NCBI RefSeq assembly: GCF_032062135.1 | Contig: NC_092860.1 | Location: 125,472,483 to 125,536,482 of the forward strand | Source of the DNA: Pyxicephalus adspersus | Lineage: Eukaryota; Chordata; Amphibia; Anura; Pyxicephalidae | Length of the DNA stretch: 64,000 nt | Direction: 5' to 3' | Shown: one piece after another, positions 25,047 to 40,386 of the stretch | Layout: every line of letters begins with the position of its first letter | Numbering within the stretch: the stretch's first letter is position 1 | Position numbers and translations under genes: made by a program | The notes under the pieces: generated by a model | What the model saw: only the letters and a program-made list of their open reading frames with translations | Told to the model about the DNA's origin: nothing | Databases searched by the model: none

Positions 25047-25354
25047 CCAGGATGTTTTAAAAGCAAGTCTGAGCCTGCGATGGGAGAATGCTTCTGACAT
25101 CATCACGTCATTCTGGGGGAAGTTTCTTCCCTTTAGAGTGACACACTGCTCACCATGCATGGGCGGGATTTAAAATTATGAGTTTAGTATTTGAAGGTAA
25201 TTCAAGACGAACTCTGTAAACCTGATGCATTCATTATGTTTAAACATTACCTGTTCTCTTTATTTAATTGTTGTGTACAATTTATTGAATAAAATGTATT
25301 GAAATAAAATATGAATTTAGTAGTCTGTGAGGTCCGAAAGTTTGGCGACCACTG
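25047..25354 (-). mobile_element. hAT MITE fragment
   Basis: The right end TTTGGCGACCACTG is the inverse of the CAGTGGTCGCCAA terminus of 35958 and 41620. It also contains GAGCCTGCGATGGGAGAATG and a TGACATCATCACGTCATTCT stretch shared with 35958. The left terminus is missing and its limit approximate. Confidence 0.55.
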
Positions 25355-25591
25355 CTCTATATCTCCCCAATTAAAATAAATGAGGCTTCAAAATCTAGTT
25401 GAAAAAAATGAATGTAAAATAAAAATAGTAACCAGACATGGACAACAGTCAAAGTATTACATTAAAGTCTGAATACTAATCTGGAACTACCCATGTAGTA
25501 ACACACTAACCTTACAGCTGACCAGTATGGCATCGGAGACAGAGTTTGCTTACGCCATTAGAGAACGGCATCCTCTGATGGCTTCAGCTTT

Positions 25592-26752
25592 TTAACCACC
25601 TGGGCGTTTCACTGATGTCTAGATTTCTGTACCAAAAGCGGTACACTGTTTTTCATGAAATTTTTTTTTTTAATTGTAGACCTGTAACTTACAGAAATAT
25701 GTTTGAACAAGGGTCTAGTAGATATCATGTAATCAATANNNNNNNNNNNNNNNNNNNNNNNNNNNNNNNNNNNNNNNNNNNNNNNNNNNNNNNNNNNNNN
25801 NNNNNNNNNNNNNNNNNNNNNNNNNNNNNNNNNNNNNNNNNNNNNNNNNNNNNNNNNNNNNNNNNNNNNNNNNNNNNNNNNNNNNNNNNNNNNNNNNNNN
25901 NNNNNNNNNNNNNNNNNNNNNNNNNNNNNNNNNNNNNNNNNNNNNNNNNNNNNNNNNNNNNNNNNNNNNNNNNNNNNNNNNNNNNNNNNNNNNNNNNNNN
26001 NNNNNNNNNNNNNNNNNNNNNNNNNNNNNNNNNNNNNNNNNNNNNNNNNNNNNNNNNNNNNNNNNNNNNNNNNNNNNNNNNNNNNNNNNNNNNNNNNNNN
26101 NNNNNNNNNNNNNNNNNNNNNNNNNNNNNNNNNNNNNNNNNNNNNNNNNNNNNNNNNNNNNNNNNNNNNNNNNNNNNNNNNNNNNNNNNNNNNNNNNNNN
26201 NNNNNNNNNNNNNNNNNNNNNNNNNNNNNNNNNNNNNNNNNNNNNNNNNNNNNNNNNNNNNNNNNNNNNNNNNNNNNNNNNNNNNNNNNNNNNNNNNNNN
26301 NNNNNNNNNNNNNNNNNNNNNNNNNNNNNNNNNNNNNNNNNNNNNNNNNNNNNNNNNNNNNNNNNNNNNNNNNNNNNNNNNNNNNNNNNNNNNNNNNNNN
26401 NNNNNNNNNNNNNNNNNNNNNNNNNNNNNNNNNNNNNNNNNNNNNNNNNNNNNNNNNNNNNNNNNNNNNNNNNNNNNNNNNNNNNNNNNNNNNNNNNNNN
26501 NNNNNNNNNNNNNNNNNNNNNNNNNNNNNNNNNNNNNNNNNNNNNNNNNNNNNNNNNNNNNNNNNNNNGTGTCCGGAGGAGCTGCGGGGACTGGGTAAGT
26601 ATATTCTTACAGTTGTAATCCAATTGTCATACAATGTATGACAATCGGATTGCAATATGTTTGTTTAACCACCTGAGAAGAGTTCGGGTTTAACACTTTT
26701 TGCAAGTGTTTTTACCCCGAACCAAGGTCGGGTTTAATGGCCGGGTGGTTAA
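25592..26752. mobile_element. TTAA-flanked TTAACCACC element spanning an assembly gap
   Basis: The left end is TTAACCACCTGGGCG (25592) and the right end GGCCGGGTGGTTAA (to 26752). These are inverted termini sharing TTAA. Most of the interior is the gap 25739-26568. Alternatively, 26665-26752 is a separate 88-bp foldback (TTAACCACCTGAGAAG... GGGTGGTTAA) inserted beside a truncated copy. A 15-bp-arm hairpin (AATCCAATTGTCATA and inverse) lies at about 26614-26650. Confidence 0.5.
25739..26568. other. Assembly gap (830 N)
   Basis: This is a run of undefined bases within a repeat flanked by TTAACCACC-type ends, probably unassembled repeat interior. Long open frames across it are artefacts. Confidence 0.98.
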
Positions 26753-26962
26753 AAGAAGAGTGTGTGACATCACCATCATAACGGAAATTACAAACAGGAA
26801 GTCTGACCTAAAACTGGCATATTCAACATGATCTAATCTTACAATAAAACACAGGTCCCATGGACAAAGTCAGATTCTTCATGGAATAGAATGGTGAATG
26901 ATAGGTGTCTAAATGGAGATCCAGTCTGAGGTCTAACATTTAGCTTTCTTTCCTTCAGCCAC

Positions 26963-26993
<31 letters not shown>

Positions 26994-27076
26994 AATAATA
27001 ATAATATTAATTAATATATTATTAAGAACATTATTTATATGGCGTCAACATATTACACAGCACTGTACATTAAAAG
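26963..27076 (-). mobile_element. LINE/SINE tail fragment with TTA/AAT palindromic tract
   Basis: Minus-strand words TGTACAGTGCTGTGTAATATG and GACGCCATATAAATAATG match the retroposon tail at 16780. Its 3' tail is a TTA tract (26963-26990) that switches to AAT (26991-27006) and can fold on itself. Confidence 0.55.
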
Positions 27077-27094
27077 GGGGACCACTCTGACTAC

Positions 27095-27470
27095 TACATG
27101 GTCAATGTTTCTGTGTGCTTCAGGTCATTATCATGAGGGCAGTAGGTTTCCTAAAAATAATGTGATGGTATTTTGCCCCATCCATATATCCTTTTATCCT
27201 GACAAGTGCCCCAGTTCTTGATATATCCCCACAATAGGCTACCACCCTCATGCTTTACTGCAGGTATGGTGTTCTTTGGATGTTGAGCTCTATTGCCTTT
27301 ATGCCAGATGTTTTGTTTAGTGCCAAAAAGTCTAATTTTGGCCTCATCCGAGCATGCCCCCTTTTTTGACACCTTGAATTTTCAGTGTGCAAAGCTCAGT
27401 TAAATGTGGCCTTTCTTCTTTTTTGCAGCCCTCCAATACAAGCCACAATATGTTTAATTGCAGAAGGGAC
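27095..27470 (-). pseudogene. Tc1-type transposase relic
   Basis: On the minus strand, frame 27372-27151 has ACSDEAKIRLFG, the first catalytic Asp region of Tc1 transposases (usually SDESK.LFG), followed by VKHEGGSLLWGY, which matches the family's VKHGGGS.MLWG. Just downstream, 27138-27095 reads HDNDLKHTET, the decayed second Asp motif (QDNDPKHTSK in the family). Upstream sequence GLYWRAAKKKK matches the pre-catalytic region but has stops. No terminal repeats were found, so this is a mid-gene fragment. Confidence 0.7.
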
Positions 27471-28305
27471 ATTGCATGTCTCTTCTGCAATAAAAATCCT
27501 GTCTGTTCACAATTTTTGAATGTGGAACTAGAGTTCCGCTTTATTTGTCAAACATAGCGGGAGTTCCTAGCTGATTATTGTATACGTATGTTTACTTTTG
27601 GTCAAACATTACCTTAAACATCTGGATATTGGATGACCCAAGACATATTCAATTAGTTGTATTTTAACTGAACTATGATCCAGGACTACCTAGACTAGAT
27701 TATTAGACTTTAACAATACAGATACAAAACTGTATTGTCCTTATAATTATCATTATACAGGTTATACATCAAAAAAGTGTATGCTGCTGAGTTATCTTGG
27801 GTTTAACCCTAGAAACAAATATTATGCAAAAGATTTAAAATGAACTTGTGGCCAGAGTATGGATATTGGAGTATATACATTTTTTACATATTTTTAATAA
27901 GCAGTTTAGAATATGTTATTCTTGAGTAGCTCAGCTCACGTTGTTCTTACATTAAAGATTGGAAGGCTACTGCTGGGAGAAGGGGGAACAAAGCTGCTGA
28001 GAGGACAAGTTAAAAAACTTCAGTGCATTTGCTATGAAATTAGAGGATGTTATTACCAGCACATGCAGCTACAGTGGTCAGTGAGGACTTGTTTTAGGTT
28101 TGTTTGCAAACTCAGCTTCAATCAGAATTGTGAATAATAAGGAGAATGTTTAGAACCTCTATTCAGTTTTTAGGCTGTCTGTTATACAATTAGGGAAATG
28201 CCATCTTTGTAAGTTTAGTAATACACCTGTGACACCAAGAAAAAAGGAGGTAAAAGTAAGCACTGTGCTAGGAAGGCATGCAAAAACAATTAAAACCTCT
28301 CATAG

Positions 28306-28326
28306 CATAAGCATAAGCATAAGCAT
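28306..28326. repeat. (ATAAGC)n short tandem repeat
   Basis: Three to four perfect six-base units (CATAAGCATAAGCATAAGC) are followed by unique sequence. Confidence 0.8.
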
Positions 28327-28424
28327 TCTAAACTTTTGAGTGCTTTAGATACCAGCGACACCCTGCTGCTTGCCATGGCTCCTTCCTCTGGTCAATATGA
28401 CACTAGTGACGTAGTAGGCATTGA

Positions 28425-30331
28425 TTGTGGGGGAGGAAATGCCTGTGCCTCTTGGCTGATGTGATCAGTAGCAACATGGAAATAAAACATTTTCTTAGAA
28501 ATAACTCTTGTGGAACAAGACAGGGGTGTCCACTGTCTCCCCTGCTTTTCGCAATGTGTATTGAACCCCTAGCGGCTTGTATCCGCTCCAATTTCAATAT
28601 ACACCGGATTCCTGTAAAGGGGCAGGGGTACAAACATTCCCTATATGCTGACGATGTTCTTCTAACCTTATCTCAGCCAGTTATATAGCTCCCTGATTTG
28701 TGGAGGGAGCTGGGGGTGTACGGTGAGGTCTCGGGTTTTAAAATCAACTCCTCAAAAACTGAGGCTCTGCCCCTTCATGTTCCCCCAAAAGAATTACAGG
28801 CTCTACGGGACTCCTTTTCCTTTATTTGGCAGGAGTGTTCCCTTCATTATTTGGGGACGCATATCACCTCCTAATATTCCCACCTGTATTCCCACAACTT
28901 TCCTCCACTGTTTCAGGAAGTGAACAATTTTTTACATAAGTGGCGGAACCATCCGTTGTCATTGTTGGGGAGGATAGCCTCAAATAAAATGATGCTTCTC
29001 CCTAAATTGCTGTACTTATTTGAGACATTACCAGTGAGAGTACCACCCCGAGCATTGAAAAAGATCCAAATGGATTTTATGCGTTTTATTTGGGCTTATA
29101 AAAGACATAGAGTGACTAGAATTATTGTTTGTACACCTAGGGATAGTGGGGGTCTGGGTGCCCCTGACATTTATAAATATTATCTCGCAGCCCATCTACG
29201 ACACCTACAATTATGGACCTTTCCGTACCCCCCAAGTGTCTGTGTCGAACTAGAACATAAATGGCTGGCCTCCCATACATGCCAATGTTCTGCTTTGGAG
29301 CTCTTCCTTAACTTTGTCGGATTCAGACTTAATGGCTCCTATGATTTTCAAAAGAACCATATGGAGGGCTTGTAAAACTAAATATGGTCTCATATCCCCG
29401 GCCTCGAGACTAACCTCCATAATACTCACTCCACAAATCCCTGATAGTCTATCGGACTTTATGTCCGGTCCTTGGAGGGCTAGAGGCCTTTATCAAATTA
29501 GGCATGTCCTGCACCCGATGGAAATAAGGCTGCTCTTCTTTGCCGAATTGGGGGAAAAAGTAGATCTGCCTCGTACTTCTTTTTATGCCTATCTACAGAT
29601 ACGGCATTATATTCTATCTATTCAGCCCACGGCCACTTTTCAGGCCCTTACTGCTTTTGAGAGGCTTTGTATGGAGGGTCCTCATATTCAAGGAGCAGTC
29701 TCCTCTATTTATCGCATCTTACATGCTTCCACACAGGGAACTACTCATAAATTTAATTAGATGATGAAATGGTAGGAGGTCCTGGGACGCTCTCTGTCCC
29801 CTGATGAATGGCTTGAGATCTGGGAAGCGGCACACAGAAGTTCAATTTGCACATTGTATAAAGAAAACTTGTATAAAATAGTCCTCAGATGGTATCACAC
29901 ACCAACGGTTCTTCACCGCCTTTTCCCTAATGTAGATCATATTTGTTGGAGATGCGGTACCCACCGAGGTACCATAGAACATATATTTTGGTTTTGTCCC
30001 ATTATTCAACAATATTGGTCACGTGTTAATGCTTTAATGTCAGAAGTGATTCAACAACCAATAACGTTATCCCTTCTCACCCATCTATTGGGTCAACCAT
30101 GCCCTCCCTAGGATTTCTGGCAAATTAGTCTCCCACTTGCTTGTTGCAGCACGTACGCTGATTCCCTCTAGATGGAAAACAGTTTTCTCTCCCTCCATGG
30201 AGGATTTGTATGCGAGAATCCAAGAGATCCACCTTACGGAGTACCTCACGGCACTCCTTAGGGACACAGTGGCCAAATTTGAGATGGTTTGGGAGGCTTG
30301 GGACCACTATTATGCTGGTTTACCCATTTGA
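28425..30331 (+). pseudogene. L1/Tx1-type ORF2 relic: RT C-terminal half and zinc-knuckle region
   Basis: The first part has GTRQGCPLSPLLFAMCIEPL and SLYADDVLL, the RT motif with the two catalytic Asp residues. The same frame continues, past stops at 28686-28688 and about 28871, into 28920-29320 (LLGRIASNKMMLLPKLLYLF, MDFMRFIWAYKRHRV), then shifts frame near 29310 (GPWRARGLYQIRHVLHPMEI). At 29854-30111 a Cys-rich C-terminus follows (CWRCG... GTIEHIFWFCP). The last piece ends at 30331. It would have copied LINE RNA into DNA at the nick, but several stops and at least two frameshifts make it inactive. Confidence 0.85.
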
Positions 30332-30573
30332 CCGCTCCCCCGCCTGGTCTCTATCCTATTGAACAATGCTTTAGGTCCTATATCTTCATAGATTCACCTG
30401 ATATTCTAGGAATCTTTGTGATATGCTCGGTTTGAGAACTGGTTGTTACTGTTACTGTTTTTGAAACTAAAACTCTGATGTTGCCTTCCCCCTTTGTGTT
30501 ATTTTCCCCTTTTTCTTTTCTGTACCCTGTTGAAAATTTCTCAATAAAAATACAATTTCAAAAAAGAAAAAAC
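28440..30573 (+). mobile_element. L1/Tx1-like LINE, 5'-truncated
   Basis: It begins inside the reverse transcriptase and runs through the ORF2 C-terminus and a short 3' UTR to AATAAA (30543-30548) and an A-rich tail (about 30560-30573), the usual result of 5'-truncated target-primed insertion. Clear target duplications were not identified. The left edge is approximate. Confidence 0.85.
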
Positions 30574-33225
30574 ACTTGGATATCCTAAAACTATAACTCT
30601 TTTTTTTATCCCTGAAGTTCACATGATCACCAATCCTTGTATCTTAAGAGTGTATGTTGTGCCTTGAGAGTGTAAAATGTATGCCAGCCTCTACAGCCTG
30701 TAGTGGTACTCAATGTATTTTCATTATAATTAATTCACACATTTATTATTTTACTTTATGACAATACCATTCAATGGAAGATGAAATCTACATGATGGCT
30801 CTTGTCATTTTAAAATGCATTGTTGTTGAGTGTAAGAATGACACTGAAAGCATGGGGGTTGTTACTGAACATCATTTTTTATACAATGCTAAACACGTAT
30901 CTATCATTAGTTTAAATAAAACGTCACTACATTAGCATAAAATTGCAATGTTTACGTACCGTTAGTTAATATGTTATGTCAAGTCTAAACTGTGTAGAAT
31001 TACAGACATTTTCATGCTGTAGAATATTTGACAAATCTATGTATTTAATATTTATGGCGCACTACGCTTTACTTTTTAGGACCAAATTTCCAACCCAATC
31101 TATTTTTGGCTTACTGAGAGCTTAGCATCTCACCGTATGAGAGGGAACAAAATTGAGCAACAATAATAAGATGTAAGTAATCAGTCATTTTTTTGTAGTT
31201 TATATACAGACATTTGCTAGCAGTTACTCTTTGATATGTAGCTCTGTTGACACTTATACTGATTAACGGTGATCTAGTGGCAAAGCAGAATTTAAAATTT
31301 GGGATATGGGAAGAAGGTCCTAGAACTTTTAAAGGGAACCTATCAGTTCATTATGTATTTTTGTCAGCCAAGACCCCTATTATTGAAGGCTTTTATTATG
31401 TCAAGCCCTCTAGTCGGTATTAGTTTTAGGACACTGGACACTCTGTGCCTGTCCTAGAACCAGCACCAATTCTGGGTGATCCAGGATAATCCACAAGCAT
31501 TGGATAAGAGGCATGGCTGACACAGGTTTATAATGATGTAACAGGTTGACTTACGTGAACATTTTTTTCCTACAAATTGGTGTACTACAAATAATTAGGA
31601 TGTGTTCTGATTTCCATTTGTAAAGGTTTTTAGTACTTTTTAAAAGGTCAATAAACTTCAATATTAAAATAAAACAATCAGAGAAAAGGGGTATGCAGTA
31701 TTGATAGGCTAATTAACTAATATGTTAATATAAACATCTGAAAATTTTAAAAATAAACTACAGTTGTGTTTACTAGAGTGCCCAGTGGTCCTTCAGAAAA
31801 GTAAGGCAAGCCGTTAGGTTTCCTCTCTTTCTATTGTCAGCGCGTGGAAATGTGTTACTAATTGTTTGAGAAATCCCTTGGTAATTTCAGAAAAAATAAG
31901 TATTGGGATAANNNNNNNNNNNNNNNNNNNNNNNNNNNNNNNNNNNNNNNNNNNNNNNNNNNNNNNNNNNNNNNNNNNNNNNNNNNNNNNNNNNNNNNNN
32001 NNNNNNNNNNNNNNNNNNNNNNNNNNNNNNNNNNNNNNNNNNNNNNNNNNNNNNNNNNNNNNNNNNNNNNNNNNNNNNNNNNNNNNNNNNNNNNNNNNNN
32101 NNNNNNNNNNNNNNNNNNNNNNNNNNNNNNNNNNNNNNNNNNNNNNNNNNNNNNNNNNNNNNNNNNNNNNNNNNNNNNNNNNNNNNNNNNNNNNNNNNNN
32201 NNNNNNNNNNNNNNNNNNNNNNNNNNNNNNNNNNNNNNNNNNNNNNNNNNNNNNNNNNNNNNNNNNNNNNNNNNNNNNNNNNNNNNNNNNNNNNNNNNNN
32301 NNNNNNNNNNNNNNNNNNNNNNNNNNNNNNNNNNNNNNNNNNNNNNNNNNNNNNNNNNNNNNNNNNNNNNNNNNNNNNNNNNNNNNNNNNNNNNNNNNNN
32401 NNNNNNNNNNNNNNNNNNNNNNNNNNNNNNNNNNNNNNNNNNNNNNNNNNNNNNNNNNNNNNNNNNNNNNNNNNNNNNAAAATGTAAAAATAGTATTGCA
32501 TACATATTAAAATAAATTAAATATCATTTCATGGTAATAGTAGTTAGTGTTTGTTTTTTAGATGAAGTAAAGAGGTTTAAATCTCTTTTAGACTTGTTAT
32601 CTTCGTATGTTGATGGGCAAAGTTTCTCCTAAATTACAATAGGAAGTAGGGGGAATATTCATTTGGCATTTATGGGGTAATTAACATTGCTTGTTTTTAA
32701 TACATTACCTTACATACATTTTACTTACTAATTTTAATTAGTTAAAATAATATTTATATTTAATTACATTTACTTTATTGCTGATGGAGTGATTATCCTT
32801 AATTTCTGTATAGTCCCTCTTCCAGGATAAGAGACAGCAAATAAAACTGGACACCCTGAAGTTGGAAAATGTTTTGCCTATAGTTTTATTTTAATGTTGT
32901 ATCAACCTCATGTAATTTTTTCTCATTTTAAGCATCCATTCTTGCCATTCTATCAAGTAAGCAGTATTCTAGCACCATAATACCCAAAGCAATGTACTGA
33001 GAAAACACATTTGCTACCCTCCTTATTTGCATCATTAGATGACTAAGAAATTTTAGTTAAGTAAATATGATATATAACAAAAATATTTTGCATTCTGCTT
33101 TTGATTCAGCAAGCGGAGCAGTAGATTCCTCTTTTATATTTAAAGGCTCTCTGTGTGTTTCTTTGATGTGAATTGCCCATTGTTTTACTCAAAGACCTAT
33201 CAGCAGAGAATTATTCCATTAATTC
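30574..33225. other. Non-coding DNA with one gap
   Basis: AT-rich, with the gap at 31912-32478. I see no genes or element ends. Confidence 0.5.
31912..32478. other. Assembly gap (567 N)
   Basis: This is a run of undefined bases in AT-rich surroundings. The open frames reported across it contain only undefined residues. Confidence 0.98.
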
Positions 33226-33295
33226 ATAGTTGCATAGCCAGTCATGTTGAAAAAAGTCCATTAAGTTCAACCACCTATCCATCCATTCATCCATG
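33226..33295 (+). repeat. Dispersed repeat fragment (frog ATAGTTACATAG type)
   Basis: TCATAGTTGCATAGCCAGTC followed by GTTGAAAAAAGTCCATTAAG and TTCAACCACC matches a motif widely repeated in amphibian DNA, recalled from general knowledge and not checked by search. It is followed by CCATCCATTCATCCATG tandem words. Confidence 0.45.
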
Positions 33296-33339
33296 TTTTC
33301 ATTGAGTGGTTCAGTCTGACAAGTTTCGGTCAGACAAAT

Positions 33340-33525
33340 TGGCCCTGATTTTTTAAACCTCTCCAAGGCTGGAGAGGATACACTTTCATTGGTGAAGCTG
33401 GGTGATCCAGCTAACCTGAAATGGATCTTGGCCAGGATTCAAAACATTTGCTAACAGATCACCCAGCTTCACCGATGAAAGTGTATCCTCTCCAACCTTG
33501 GAGAATTTTAAAAAAATAAGGCCCA
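33340..33525. mobile_element. Palindromic MITE with arms of about 55 bp
   Basis: The left arm (33351-33407: CTCCAAGGCTGGAGAGGATA... GCTGGGTGATC) is repeated inverted at 33457-33514 with few mismatches, around a 49-base loop. The outer ends, GGCCCTGATTTTTTAAA and TTTTAAAAAAATAAGGCCC, extend the inversion. The element is nearly a full foldback, with no coding capacity. A half copy is at 1915. Confidence 0.8.
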
Positions 33526-35957
33526 GTGTGCTTTAAAGGAAGCAGCTTTGCTCTGCATTTTCTTAGCTAACCCCTAGTGCTCTGAAAAGTGTTTGACTAA
33601 TTAAAAATGGTATAATACAGCAGTTTAAAAAACTATTTTTTTTTAAGAAAAACATTAATATAATAAAAATATAATTTTCATTAATTAAACTCTGTCCAAG
33701 TGGCAAAAATATATATATGTATTTACATATATACTTATATGAATATATATATACAAACAAATTTTTGTCAGCTGATGGATAAACCAAGGAAGGGTGAGTA
33801 GTAAATCAAATAAATATTTAATGATAAAAAAAGAATCCATAAATTGCCTTAGGGGAATTTTGCTCTCTTGCTTGATGCTGTTATCATTTATCATATTTGT
33901 TTCTAGACCTAAACACTAAATCCTGCTTGTAATGAAAGTGATAGATATATTATTAACACACCACTCAGCATATTACACCACTTTACAAATGTTTATGTCT
34001 ATTTAAGTGTAAGAAGAACTTTGTCTTGTATACCTTGTAATAATTTGAGTTCATTGATTCTATCTATGAAGTCATAGGCAGTTGAAAGCAATTACGATTC
34101 TGTATTTTCTACATGTCTCAGTTCCGGATAATGTTTTTTTTTATACTAAATTCCACTAGCCACCTTCCTTGTTTAGCACAGGTTGTTCTTTTACATCTTT
34201 TAAGTTTTGGCTGTTATAACTTACCATTTAATTTTAAATACACACATTTGATTTCAAGACCATAAACTTGTCTCTTGCAGTATGTGGTTCATAAAATATC
34301 TTCCCCTATTTCCCAAGGGATTACAAACATCTTATAAGCTTTGCCTTTCATCAACGTCACAAACAGGATTGTGGCATTAAAAGGAAACCTGTCAATGAAA
34401 AGCAAAATTAAGACACCACTGCTATCATCATTATCTTTGCTTTATATTTGTGATTCACTGATCTGGAGCACATATGCACCTCCTGCAGTTGAATCTCAGG
34501 ACCTGAATACTTTTTGTACCAGTGACTCATTATGTAACAAACTAATAATGATAATTATAGCCCGTATCTTCTGAAACAATTAGTCAACTGCAGGGGTGTG
34601 ACAATGGCTATTTTAGTGATTTTTTTTTATAGCAAATATAAAAATAATTAAGCTAAAATCTGGACATTTGATTATATTTCTGTTATGGCCTGTCTCTTTC
34701 TATTGATGTGCAAATTAACAGTTCTATCCAGCTGGAAAATAAATAGGGCAATAGGCACAGATGAAAACAGTGGCTCAATACACAAGTATACATAACCATC
34801 AACTCTAAACTACATTACTTTAAGCATATACCAATAATTTATGCAATTATTTGGTGCTCGACTTGAATTTAGTGGGATTGGTAGGTTCCAATGGTTAGTG
34901 TGAACATTAGCCTTGGTCCTAATTGATTGATTTGTCATTATTACAGACATGGCTTCTCACCAGTCCTTCTTCAGATCTGTGTATCTATGCTGTGTCCAGC
35001 ACACACAGATGCGACTTGCAACCTCTATAACCACAGCTACACACAGTACATTAATCTGGTAGTCAGTTGGAAGAATGCTTTTTCCATTGCTGGCCAGGGG
35101 GGAGAATGTCACCCCTACAAATAGCTGAAAAAAATCACTCAGTTAAACTGGCCTGAGAGGCACACATTGCTCATGGATCAAGGAACCCCTAGCAATGTCT
35201 GGAGGAACCCTGGTTAATAAATACTGCTCTAGAGGAATATTAATCCCCTATTCCTCAAGCCAGTGCTGTTTGGACACCATAGAGTGAGCTCCCTAGACTT
35301 TGGAAACACCCATTGATAAGCGTAACACATAGTAGCTCTTAAATAGTTCTTTGCACCTTTAGCATCCCCTATGTTGCTTATATTGGGTCACCCACTCTTC
35401 TCTCCCAGTCTTTCTGACCCAGTTTTTTATCTTGTAAAAATCAGGGAATATTATGAACATCTCATATTATCTATTTTGTAACTTGAGCTGTGGTTGTTCA
35501 GATTCAATCTGATGATAAAATTACTTGATTAGGTTTTTTTGGAAAATAACAATTGGCTTTCCCTTCCATTTTCACAATATTTTTCCAAACTATTATCCCA
35601 ATTGATTACATTTGTAATTCATTCAACTCTCCCTGCGCCACCCTATCCTATGATTACCATTTTTTTTCTATCTACATAACCCCCGTTGGTACCTCTTTTT
35701 GTTTCTAAATGACCTCATGAGCATAACCTTTAACTTGGCATTTCTGCTTAACAGCAAGAGCACCTTGTGTATTTTGGTTTTCTATTAGTATCAAATACCA
35801 TCAGATAAATTATACATTTCTCACAAAATGGCATATAACACCCTCTGCCCTAACAAAAATGTACCACACTCTGTTTGCTGGAGATGTCATAAAGAACTCA
35901 ATACTTTAATCCATATCTTCCAAAGCCGTGCAGTTCTGTCCATGTTTTGGTCTGGTG
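33526..35957. other. Non-coding DNA
   Basis: AT-rich sequence with a TATATA-rich patch near 33710-33760. Fragments such as ATGTCTGGAGGAACCCTGG near 35190 may belong to unrecognised repeats. Confidence 0.45.
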
Positions 35958-36217
35958 CAGCGGTCGCCAAGCAGTGGTCCGCAAGAAAATTTTGGTGGTC
36001 CGCGCACTGGACAGAACCGTGGACCATGTGCCCCAGACACAACCTGCCCACTCTCCCATTGCAGGCTCAGATCTGCGATGGGGAAGTGGGCGGGGTTATG
36101 CCATCATGACGTCACTGTGGGGAAGGTTTCTCCCCCTTTGAGTCACAAACGGCTCATGCGTGGTCAGGAGTAGGTAATTTTAGTGGCCCGCGAGACCAAA
36201 AAGGTTGGTGACCACTG
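35958..36217 (+). mobile_element. hAT MITE with 8-bp target duplication
   Basis: The ends CAGCGGTCGCCAAGCAGTGG and TTGGTGACCACTG are inverted termini. GTCTGGTG (35950-35957) and GTCTGGAG (36218-36225) match at 7 of 8 positions, the target-duplication length of hAT transposases. The interior includes ACTCTCCCATTGCAGGCTC and TCTGCGATGGGGAAGTGGGC, an inverted pair. It encodes no transposase. Confidence 0.85.
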
Positions 36218-36509
36218 GTCTGGAGTATATCAGATATTATATATAAGCTTACTGGTATTTCTTTTATTATCAAGCCCCTGATGACACTTCTACATGACTT
36301 TACAACTTCCAGGAAGTGAAACATTAAACTACTGTATTTTAAAGTTCTGTGTTCCACCCCATGTATGTTGTATCCTAATTATTGTTATTGTTATTGTTGC
36401 CTTATTGGATTCATTAAAACATTAAAAAAAATAGCAGGTATAACCACATGGTAAAGAAAAACTCTATTGTGCTCATGAAAATGATACTGAATGGTAATTA
36501 ATGCTTATA

Positions 36510-36990
36510 CGGGTAGTCCCGGGTTAAGGACATCTGATATACGGACGCCTCCTAGATACAAACGGGGCTTCCCTGCTTGCTGTGTGCAGAACAGAGGCTT
36601 GAAGGGGGGAGGGGACGGTTTGCATGACTTGCAGAAGAAATCTTTTGCTAAACACAGCTGAGGTTGTGGGTGATCTTAGAGGGGTGAGCTCTTTCTGCAG
36701 CCTCTTGTAACTCTTTAATGACCAAGACAAACTCTGCAGTTGTTTTTTTTTGCATATCAAAGCATAGCTTGCGCCAGAAGTTAATTAATGTCTAGGTTCC
36801 ATTAGGATGTTTGTGATTAACTCACAGTGAGGATTTTATACAGTAACTGATACCACACTGCCCAATATGTTGTGGCAAACATCTGTTCTAATTTTTTTTT
36901 TAAATAATGTACCTGTTTAGACTTTCATACAAATTCAACTTAAGAACAAACCTACAGTCCCTATCCCGTATGTAACCCGGGGACTGCCTG
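36510..36990 (-). mobile_element. TA-flanked CAGGTAGTCC MITE, copy D, longest copy
   Basis: The ends are CGGGTAGTCCCGGGTTAAGG and the inverted ACCCGGGGACTGCCTG, with TA on both sides (36508-36509 and 36991-36992). At 481 bp it is the most complete copy and best defines the family. The interior has no open frame of note. Confidence 0.8.
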
Positions 36991-40386
<3,396 letters not shown>

